A DNA stretch of 64,000 nt. It comes from Acidimicrobiales bacterium. Its GTDB lineage: Bacteria > Actinomycetota > Acidimicrobiia > Acidimicrobiales > SZUA-35. Of the stretch, positions 43,637 through 50,296 are shown piece after piece. Position numbers and translations under genes: made by a program. The stretch is taken from contig JAHDBV010000002.1 in assembly GCA_020630195.1 (NCBI GenBank), forward strand, positions 1-64,000, in the 5' to 3' direction. The stretch's first letter is position 1, and each line of letters begins with the position of its first letter. The notes below the pieces were generated by a model. That model saw only the letters and a list, made by a program, of their open reading frames with translations. It had not been told where the DNA came from and ran no database searches.

Positions 43637-44802
43637 CAGCGATCCCCTTCCAGGAAGGCGCCGTAGTGATCCAGCACGAGTCCGTGGAAGTGGTGCAGCG
43701 CGTGCTCACTCAGGCCCGAGCCGGCGGGGTCGACGACGATGCGTCCCTGGTCGAACGCCCGGGTCGCCATGCCTCGTTGCACACTCTCGACGAGGCCGAT
43801 GTCCTCGGGCTGCAGCACCTCATCGAGGTAGCGGATCGAGTCGAGCTCGGCCTCGTTCGGCTCGGCCGACTCGAGGAAGAAGTCGTACGTCTCCGCGGTC
43901 TTCCCCGGGCCGACGGGGATGATCTGCATCACGATCATGTTGCCCCGACCGGGGTAGCGCATGATGCAGGTGTTCGGCCACAACCACCAGACGGCGTGGT
44001 CGGTGACCGTGGCGTCGGAGACGTCATAGGCCGAGTTGGCGGTCTTGCCCGCCTCGGCCATGTGGGACGAGTAGATGCCGTGGGTCGTCACCGAATAGGT
44101 GTCCATGTCGACCAGCGACACGAAGTCGGCGTGGGCGACGTGGCAGTGGTAACACTCGAGGAAGTTGTCGACGACGTTCTTCCAGTTGCTGTCGATCGTG
44201 TACTCGAGCCGGTGGGCGAAGGTGAGCTGCTCGACGTCGGGCGCCCAGTGGGCGATCTCGGCGCCGAGGTCGCCGGCGGCGGTCGCGAGCGGCTCGGCGG
44301 ACTCGTCGAGGTTCACGTAGACGAACCCGCCGAACTCGGTGACGGCGATCCGGTCGAGACAGACGTCGCCGACGTCGAATCCCTCGAGGTGGTTCGTGTG
44401 GCGGGCGGTCTTCAGCCGGCCGCCGAGGTCGTAGACCCACGCGTGGTAGGGGCACGTGAGCGCCCGGACCGTGCCCTCGCCCTCGACGAGGTGGTGGGCC
44501 CGGTGTTTGCAGACGTTGTAGAACGCACGCAGCTCGCCGGTGCCGTCGCCGGCTTCGCCGGAATCTCTGACGATCACGACCGGGCGGCCGGCGACCTCGA
44601 CCGCCACGTAGCTGCCGGGCGTGCGGAGCTTCTCGCCGTGGCAGACCCACTGCCACGAGCGGGCGAACACGGCGTCGGTCTCCACCTCGAACCAGAACGG
44701 ATCGACATAGGCCTCGGCCCGCAGCGACATCGACGCGGCCGGGTTCGCCTCGTCGTAGCCCCGTCGGACCGACGCGAGCCTGGCGGCGCTGTCGAGGGTC
44801 AT
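43636..44802 (-). CDS. CntA/GbcA-type Rieske oxygenase, alpha subunit
   Basis: 388 residues from ATG 44802 (ATGA overlap with betC). Rieske cluster C98-x-H100 and C117-x2-H120. The iron site has E216, H219 and H224 in NFLECYHCHVAH, and D334 in QPEDIGL. The bridging residue is Glu, as recalled for carnitine monooxygenase CntA (E205, H208, H213), and not the Asp of most Rieske enzymes. WLWPNT and LVESVQRGM are also CntA/YeaW-like. Two known activities fit: carnitine to trimethylamine plus malic semialdehyde, or betaine demethylation (GbcA). The needed reductase partner (CntB/GbcB) is absent from the window. Confidence 0.85.
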   Translation of the reverse strand: MTLDSAARLASVRRGYDEANPAASMSLRAEAYVDPFWFEVETDAVFARSWQWVCHGEKLRTPGSYVAVEVAGRPVVIVRDSGEAGDGTGELRAFYNVCKHRAHHLVEGEGTVRALTCPYHAWVYDLGGRLKTARHTNHLEGFDVGDVCLDRIAVTEFGGFVYVNLDESAEPLATAAGDLGAEIAHWAPDVEQLTFAHRLEYTIDSNWKNVVDNFLECYHCHVAHADFVSLVDMDTYSVTTHGIYSSHMAEAGKTANSAYDVSDATVTDHAVWWLWPNTCIMRYPGRGNMIVMQIIPVGPGKTAETYDFFLESAEPNEAELDSIRYLDEVLQPEDIGLVESVQRGMATRAFDQGRIVVDPAGSGLSEHALHHFHGLVLDHYGAFLEGDR

Positions 44803-46358
44803 GACGACACCACCGGCTCGTCGAGCCCGTTCTGCATCGGCTCGAGCTTCGGGAACCGGGTCCTCGGCCCGGCCGTCGCCCAGTCCATGTGGTTGCGCAC
44901 GTAGACGTTGGCGACGTCCTGGTGCGGGGCGTGATCCCACGACTGGAGCTCGCCCGAGGTCATGGCCGAGTGCAGCACCCGCCGCTTGCGCTGCGAGGCG
45001 AGCACCCGCTCGGTGATGGCGTCGGCGTCCCAGCGCTGCGCCACCTCGGCGGCGAGGGACGCGGCGAGCTCGGTGTGGGCGGGATCGTCGGCGAGATTCG
45101 TGCGCTCGAGCGGATCGGCGACGACGTCGTAGAGCTGCGGCGGGTCGGTGTCGCAGGCGATGTACTTCATCGGGCCCCGTCGGATCATGAAGATCGGCCG
45201 GGCCGTCATCTCGGCCGTGTACTCACCGATCGCCTCGTCGACCGGGTCGGTGCCCCCGGTGGCCGACTCCCACAACGAGCGCCCGTCGAGCTCGACGCCG
45301 AGCTCCGGCCAGGGGCGGCCATCGGTCGCCGCGTCGAGGAGCGTGGGCAGATAGTCGAGGTGGGTGCTGGCGTTCGAGACGGTCGTGCCAGGGGCGATCC
45401 CCGGCCCCGCCATGACGAGCGGCACGCGGGCCGAGCGCTCGTGGAACGACATCTTGAACCAGGCACCCCGGTCGCCGAGCATGTCGCCGTGGTCGCTCGT
45501 CACGATCACGATCGTCGAGTCGAGCTGGCCGGTCTCGTCGAGGACCCGGACGAGCTGGCCGACCCAGTCGTCGAAGTAGGTGACGTTGGCGTAGTAGCCG
45601 TGGCGGGAGTTGCGGACATGGGCCTCGGCGTAGCCGATCGTGTCGGCCTGGATCCCGGCCCGGATGCGCTTGGTGTGCGGATCGACCGAATCGAGATCGG
45701 GCACGTCGGGCAGGTCGATGTCGTCGTGGTCGTAGCGGTTCCACCACTCCGGCCGGGCGACGTAGGGATCGTGCGGATGGATGAACGAGGCGCAGAGGAA
45801 GAACGGCTGCGGGCTCGGGTCACGGGCGAGGTCGTAGAGCTTGCGCTTGGCGGCGTACCCGACCTCCTCGTCGTAGTCGATCTGGTAGGTCGCGGTCGCC
45901 GTGCCGGCCTCATGGAGGGTGTCCATGCCGTGGTACCACTTGCCGATCCGCTGATCGGCCCGGTCCCAGTTCGGGGTCCAGGCGAAGTCGGCCGGGTAGA
46001 TGTCGGTGGTGAGGCGCTCGTCGAAGCCGTGGAGCTGATCGGGCCCGACGAAGTGCATCTTCCCCGAGAGGGTGGTCCGGTAGCCCAGCAGGCGGAGATA
46101 GTGCGCCAGGGTCGGGTTGGTCGCCGGGAACTCCGCCGCGTTGTCCCAGGCACCGATCTCGGTGACCGAGCGCCCGGCCAACATCGTGAACCGGGCCGGC
46201 GCGCACAGCGGTGAGTGGGCGTAGGTGGCGTCGAACCGGGCGCCGCGCTCGGCGAGTGCGTCGAGGTTCGGGGTCTGCACCAGCGGATGGCCATACGTGC
46301 CGGTGAAGTGGGGAGCGAGCTGGTCGGCCATCACCAGCAACACGTTCGGTGCCGTCAT
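44799..46358 (-). CDS. betC: Choline-sulfatase
   Basis: 519 residues from ATG 46358. Type I sulfatase: metal Asp D12 in MADQ, formylglycine motif C52-A-P-A-R56. The run SGKMHFVGPDQLHGFDERLTTDIYPADF and the C-terminal domain ending RNHMDW are signatures of BetC, which hydrolyses choline O-sulfate to choline and sulfate in the cytoplasm. The first gene of the operon and leaderless behind TAGTGT. No choline oxidase/dehydrogenase is visible, so later steps to betaine must come from elsewhere. Confidence 0.9.
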   Translation of the reverse strand: MTAPNVLLVMADQLAPHFTGTYGHPLVQTPNLDALAERGARFDATYAHSPLCAPARFTMLAGRSVTEIGAWDNAAEFPATNPTLAHYLRLLGYRTTLSGKMHFVGPDQLHGFDERLTTDIYPADFAWTPNWDRADQRIGKWYHGMDTLHEAGTATATYQIDYDEEVGYAAKRKLYDLARDPSPQPFFLCASFIHPHDPYVARPEWWNRYDHDDIDLPDVPDLDSVDPHTKRIRAGIQADTIGYAEAHVRNSRHGYYANVTYFDDWVGQLVRVLDETGQLDSTIVIVTSDHGDMLGDRGAWFKMSFHERSARVPLVMAGPGIAPGTTVSNASTHLDYLPTLLDAATDGRPWPELGVELDGRSLWESATGGTDPVDEAIGEYTAEMTARPIFMIRRGPMKYIACDTDPPQLYDVVADPLERTNLADDPAHTELAASLAAEVAQRWDADAITERVLASQRKRRVLHSAMTSGELQSWDHAPHQDVANVYVRNHMDWATAGPRTRFPKLEPMQNGLDEPVVSS

Positions 46359-46365
46359 GCCGGGC

Positions 46366-46394
46366 ACACTATGGTGAGTTGAACAGCTGTTCAA
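46366..46394 (-). promoter_or_regulatory. Operon promoter with 16-bp palindrome
   Basis: TTGAACAGCTGTTCAA (46379-46394) is a perfect palindrome. Its minus-strand TTGAAC (46389-46394) is the -35; the spacer is exactly 17 nt; TAGTGT (46366-46371) is the -10; 7 nt then reach ATG 46358. A repressor on the palindrome would cover the -35, making this the natural site of the TetR encoded by the last gene. It also lies upstream of the divergent SDR gene. Confidence 0.75.
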
Positions 46395-46436
46395 GGACAA
46401 CGTCGCGTACCACCGTGACAGGAACGAGGCCACGCC

Positions 46437-47177
46437 ATGACCGACGCACCGGTCGTCCTCATCACCGGCACGTCGTCCGGCATCGGGCACGCCATCGCCG
46501 AACGCTTCGTCGCCGACGGCGCCACCGTCATCGCCACGAGCCGGCGTGAGGTGCCCATCGCCGGCGCGACCTGGCGGGGCCTCGACGTGGCCGACGGCGC
46601 GGCGGTCGAGTCGCTCGTGGCGGACATCGTCGCCGAGCACGGTCGACTCGACCTGGTGGTCAACAACGCCGGCGTGCAGGTCGAGAAGCCGCTCGCCGAG
46701 ACGACCGACGAGGAGTACGACCTCGTGATGGACACCAACGTGCGTGGGGTGTTCCTCGTCGCCCGTGCCGCCGTACGCCGGATGCGGTCCCAGGGGAGTG
46801 GGGTCATCGTCAACGTCGGCTCCACCGCCGCGACCCATGCCGACCACGGGATGGCCGTCTACAACGCGTCGAAGGGGGCGGTGCAGGCGTTGACCCGGGC
46901 CATCGCGATCGACCACGGCCGGGACGGCATCCGATGCGTCGCCGTCGCCCCCGGCTGGGTGCTCACCGAGATGGCGGATGCGGCGTTCGAACTCGCCGAC
47001 GACCCGGCCGCAGCGAAGGCCGCCGCCGAAGCCCGCCACCCCGTCGGTCGGATGGGGCGTCCGTCGGACATCGCCAACGCGGTCGCCTGGTTGGCGAGCG
47101 ACGAAGCCGGCTACGCCTCCGGGTCGGTGTTCACCATCGACGGCGGCGCCATGGCCCAGTCACCTGTTTCTTCGTGA
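46437..47177 (+). CDS. SDR-family oxidoreductase
   Basis: 246 residues. LITGTSSGIGHAIAERF, NNAG near 75, and the Tyr-Lys of AVYNASKGAVQAL are classical. It ends GGAMAQSP. AGGAACGAGG upstream gives a leader-type start. Divergent from betC with the palindrome between, and convergent with the DddP-like gene without a gap. Likely shares regulation with the operon, but its substrate is unknown. Confidence 0.85.
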   Translation: MTDAPVVLITGTSSGIGHAIAERFVADGATVIATSRREVPIAGATWRGLDVADGAAVESLVADIVAEHGRLDLVVNNAGVQVEKPLAETTDEEYDLVMDTNVRGVFLVARAAVRRMRSQGSGVIVNVGSTAATHADHGMAVYNASKGAVQALTRAIAIDHGRDGIRCVAVAPGWVLTEMADAAFELADDPAAAKAAAEARHPVGRMGRPSDIANAVAWLASDEAGYASGSVFTIDGGAMAQSPVSS

Positions 47178-48335
47178 TCAGACCTCGAGGCCCAGGGGGT
47201 GGTCCGACAGCGGGATCACGCCGTCGGTGGTGACCTGGACCATCTGTTCGAGCTTCACACCCTCGGTCCCGTCGTCGGCACCGACGTAGCTCTCCACGGA
47301 GAGCACGGTGCCGTCCTCGAGCTCCCCGTCGTAGCCGGTCCAGTGCCAGTCGTCCGGATAGGCGATCTTCGGGTACTCGTCACTCATTCCGACGCCATGG
47401 AACACACAGGCGTAGCGGTTGGCCACGAATCGGTCCTCCTGGCGGAACGAGCGGTCGCTCAGGTCCTTGAACGACGCCCCGACCTTCAGCAGCGCCGTGT
47501 TGTGTTCGATCTCGGCGACGGCCCGGGCGTGCAGGTCCCGCTGGGTCGGCGTGGGTTCGGGGCCGACGGTCCAGGTCCGGCTGATATCGGCGCAATAGCC
47601 ACCCGGGCCGATCATGTCGGTGTCGAAGGCGACGAGCTCGCCGGCACCGATCACCCGGGACGAGGCCTCCTGGTACCACGGGTTGGTGCGAGGGCCGGAG
47701 CACAACATCCGGCCGTCGATCCAGTCGCCGTCGTGCTCGATGTTGGTCGCGTGGAGACGGGCGAACAGGGCGTTCTCCGTCATGCCCGGCGCCAACGCCT
47801 CGGCCATCCGCCGCATCCCCAACTGGGCGACGTCGATCGACGCCCGCATCGCGTCGAGCTCCCCCTCGATCTTGCGGCTGCGGGCCAGCTCGACGACGGT
47901 CTCGGCGTCGACGAGCGAGGCCCCGGTGTCGGCGAGCAGCGCCGTGGTCGAGGCGGGCAGTCGTTCGAACCCGAGACGCAGACCCGCGAGGGGTCCGGAG
48001 GCGGCCGCCCGGAGGTCGTCGACGAAGCGGCGTCCCGCGATCGTGAGGTCGAGGCCGGCGTCGAACGGTGCGGGGGCATGGGAGACGGCACACCGACCGA
48101 TGGTCGGGAGATCGTCGGTGTAGGCCCCGTGCAGCACCGCTGGTCCGTCGGCCGGGATGAGGAGGTAGTGGCTGGGGATGTGGGTCTGGAAGGTGGCGTA
48201 GCCCCGGTAGGCGGTGGCGTACCGGATGCTGATCGGATTGGTCAGCACAGCGAGGTCGATCCCGGCGTCGAGGAGGTGGCGTCGGAGGTGCTCCTGGCGC
48301 CGGCCGGCGAGTGCGACGTGATCGATCCCGGACAT
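47178..48335 (-). CDS. Second DddP-like M24 protein
   Basis: 385 residues from ATG 48335, leaderless behind TAACGT. The ligand set is complete and spaced as in DddP: D238, D240, D250, H313, E348, E363, with Tyr308 and Asp319 at the catalytic offsets (H-5, H+6). Key blocks SGPRTNPWYQEASSRV and FHGVGMSDEYP are shared with the gene at 11056. The N-terminal domain is shorter and more diverged than in DddP. It may be a paralogue with another sulfonio- or ammonio-substrate, or a true lyase. Shares operator site D with the divergent PhyH gene. Confidence 0.7.
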   Translation of the reverse strand: MSGIDHVALAGRRQEHLRRHLLDAGIDLAVLTNPISIRYATAYRGYATFQTHIPSHYLLIPADGPAVLHGAYTDDLPTIGRCAVSHAPAPFDAGLDLTIAGRRFVDDLRAAASGPLAGLRLGFERLPASTTALLADTGASLVDAETVVELARSRKIEGELDAMRASIDVAQLGMRRMAEALAPGMTENALFARLHATNIEHDGDWIDGRMLCSGPRTNPWYQEASSRVIGAGELVAFDTDMIGPGGYCADISRTWTVGPEPTPTQRDLHARAVAEIEHNTALLKVGASFKDLSDRSFRQEDRFVANRYACVFHGVGMSDEYPKIAYPDDWHWTGYDGELEDGTVLSVESYVGADDGTEGVKLEQMVQVTTDGVIPLSDHPLGLEV

Positions 48336-48395
48336 GGGCGGGCACGTTAGCAACGGGCTGGACGAACGTTCAGGACCGCGCCGTAGAGTGAGCGC
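48336..48395. promoter_or_regulatory. Divergent promoters around operator site D
   Basis: CTGGACG-AA-CGTTCAG (48358-48373) lies between minus-strand TAACGT (48344-48349; 8 nt to ATG 48335) and plus-strand TAGAGT (48384-48389; 6 nt to ATG 48396). It is 8 and 10 nt from the two -10 elements, so a single dimer would cover both -35 regions and control both genes. Confidence 0.7.
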
Positions 48396-49241
48396 ATGAC
48401 GGCCATGACCGACGCCGCAGCGGCTCACACCCCCGACCTCAGCGCTCCCCACGCGGTGCGGGACCATGGCGTGCGCTCGCCGGTCCGCATCATCAGCGAG
48501 GAGCAGGCGGCCCATGCTCGAGCCGCCATCGAGCACGCAGAGGCCGAGATCGGCAGCCTGCACTATCGCCACAAGGTCGAGACGGCACTGCGGACCGTCT
48601 GGGACCTCGCCACGTCGCCCGCCGTGCTCGACGCCGTCGAGGCGTTCCTCGGCCCGGACATCCTGCTGTACAACGCCACGCTGATCATCAAGGAGCCCGG
48701 GTCGGAGGCGAACGTGGCCTGGCACCAGGACCTCACCTACTGGGGCCTGTCCGACGACGAGGGCCAACTCTCGATGTGGCTCGCCCTCGCTCCGGCACCG
48801 ATCGAGGCGGGTTGCATGCGCATGGTGCCCGGCTCGCACTATCAGGGCGGGCTGGACCACGAGACCGGTGCCGGCGATGGCAACGTGCTCCAGCTCGGCC
48901 AGTACCTGCCCGGGGTCGACGAGTCGGAGGCCGTGTACGTCCCGCTCGCCGCCGGGGAGGCCTCGTTCCACCACGGTTGGACGGTGCACGCCTCGTCGCC
49001 GAACGTCTCCGACGACCGCCGGATCGGCCTGAACGTGCAGTTCCTGGCCCCACATGTCTCGTTCATCGGTGGCGAGTGTTCGCCCTGTGCCCTCGTGCGT
49101 GGCGTCGATGCCCACGGGAACTTCCCCGCCTCGGTCCGACCCGACCACGACCTCGAGCCGGCCGCCATGGCCCGGTGGGCGATCGAGGAGCGACGGATGA
49201 CGAACGGCTTCGAGACCGTCGGCGACGACACGACCGGCTGA
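48396..49241 (+). CDS. Phytanoyl-CoA dioxygenase-family oxygenase
   Basis: 281 residues. Iron site H110-Q-D112 (VAWHQDLTYWGL) and distal H198 in HHGWTVHASSPN, then Arg (DDRRIGLNVQF) for 2-oxoglutarate. GSHYQGGLDHE is frequent in PhyH proteins that act on small osmolytes or amino acids. Divergent from the DddP-like gene under one operator, so the pair should be co-regulated; a substrate such as a betaine or DMSP derivative is inferred from that. Leaderless ATG. Confidence 0.85.
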   Translation: MTAMTDAAAAHTPDLSAPHAVRDHGVRSPVRIISEEQAAHARAAIEHAEAEIGSLHYRHKVETALRTVWDLATSPAVLDAVEAFLGPDILLYNATLIIKEPGSEANVAWHQDLTYWGLSDDEGQLSMWLALAPAPIEAGCMRMVPGSHYQGGLDHETGAGDGNVLQLGQYLPGVDESEAVYVPLAAGEASFHHGWTVHASSPNVSDDRRIGLNVQFLAPHVSFIGGECSPCALVRGVDAHGNFPASVRPDHDLEPAAMARWAIEERRMTNGFETVGDDTTG

Positions 49242-49276
49242 GCTCGCTCCGATCTCGCCGGATCGGCCGGATCGCC

Positions 49277-49282
49277 TAGAGT
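49277..49282 (+). promoter_or_regulatory. -10 element TAGAGT of the 99-residue protein gene
   Basis: TAGAGT ends 6 nt before ATG 49289. Confidence 0.45.
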
Positions 49283-49288
49283 CCCGCC

Positions 49289-49588
49289 ATGGCCGACGGG
49301 CGAATGCGGCGAGTGATGCAGGTGTGGCGAGCCGAACGGCGCGCCCGGCGTCAGCGCGGTGAGAGCGACATGCAGCGCACCACCCGCGACATCATCGGGC
49401 CGCTCGGCTGGGTCAACTCGGCGGCGTACCAGGAGCTCGCCGACGGAATGGACAAGTACAACAAGTCCTTCGACAACCACCTGCCGCCGTCGCTCCACGT
49501 GTCCGAGCGCGATCGCATCCGCCACAACCAGGCCATCCCGTTGCGTGAGCGGATCATCGAGGGCTCGAAGCAGGAGCCGACGTCCTGA
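49289..49588 (+). CDS. Hypothetical protein, 99 residues
   Basis: Leaderless ATG. The N-terminus is Arg-rich (RMRRVMQVWRAERRARRQR), with a helical middle (ERRARRQRGESDMQRTT) and a Gly/Asn-containing tail. Basic overall, so nucleic-acid or ribosome contact is possible. No family recognised. It is followed by the NYN gene after 32 nt, so they may form a unit. Confidence 0.55.
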   Translation: MADGRMRRVMQVWRAERRARRQRGESDMQRTTRDIIGPLGWVNSAAYQELADGMDKYNKSFDNHLPPSLHVSERDRIRHNQAIPLRERIIEGSKQEPTS

Positions 49589-49620
49589 ACGGCTGCGACG
49601 GCCCGGTCGGGAACCGGGTC

Positions 49621-50286
49621 ATGGTGTTCATCGACGGCCAGAACCTGTTCAAGGGCGTCAACCGACGCTTCAAGGCCCGGCTCCACCCGCTGTTGCTCGG
49701 TCGGGCGCTCGCCGGTGACCGGGAACTCGTCGGTGTGCGGTACTACTCCGGCATCCACGACCGTGACGAGGACCGTGACATGCACGACCTCGTTCGGCGA
49801 CGCCACGACCTGATGCGGCGTACCGGTGTCGAGGTGACCGAGCGGACGCTCCGCTACCACTGGGAATGGCGGGTCTCGGATCGGGATCTGGCGAAGCCGT
49901 GGTGGGGTGACGCTCCCGAGCGGGCGACGACCACGGTGAAGCGCCACCGGGGTGCGCGCGAGAAGGGGATCGACGTCGCCCTGGCCCTCGACGCGGTGGG
50001 GTCGGCGCTGAGTGATGAGTGCGACGTCGTGATCGTGGTGTCCCGGGATCGTGACCTGATGGAGATCGCCCATGAGGTCCGGGAGCGATGCTCCGGCCGG
50101 GCGATGGCGGTCGAGGTCGCCTACGTGAGCGAGCGTCGGGGCGACGAACGCGCACTCGACGGGTACGACGGCCATCACGAGATCACCGAGGAGATGGTCG
50201 AGGCCTGTCGTGACGAGCTCGACTATCGCCAGCCGATCCCGGAGCGGAAGATCGCCTCGACACTCCGGGCGCTCGGGATCGACTGA
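49621..50286 (+). CDS. NYN-domain (PIN-like) RNase family protein
   Basis: 221 residues. The NYN/PIN-like core is present: first Asp in VFIDGQNLFKGV, then EKGIDVALALDAV near 120 and DVVIVVSRDRDLMEIA near 140, which supply the acidic residues of the metal site. NYN proteins are metal-dependent RNases or antiviral effectors in some contexts; no toxin partner or restriction gene is adjacent here. Possible partner is the basic 99-residue protein upstream. Ends 3 nt before a convergent MFS gene. Confidence 0.8.
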   Translation: MVFIDGQNLFKGVNRRFKARLHPLLLGRALAGDRELVGVRYYSGIHDRDEDRDMHDLVRRRHDLMRRTGVEVTERTLRYHWEWRVSDRDLAKPWWGDAPERATTTVKRHRGAREKGIDVALALDAVGSALSDECDVVIVVSRDRDLMEIAHEVRERCSGRAMAVEVAYVSERRGDERALDGYDGHHEITEEMVEACRDELDYRQPIPERKIASTLRALGID

Positions 50287-50296
50287 GGTTCAGTCG
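50280..50296. terminator. Hairpin between convergent genes
   Basis: CGACTGA-GGT-TCAGTCG: perfect 7-bp stem with a 3-nt loop, spanning the stop codons of the NYN and MFS genes. Confidence 0.45.

Noticed and set aside
49621-50286. NYN protein as toxin of a toxin-antitoxin pair
   Set aside because: No small antitoxin-like partner with overlapping genes is seen; the basic 99-residue upstream protein has its own leaderless promoter and no DNA-binding motif.
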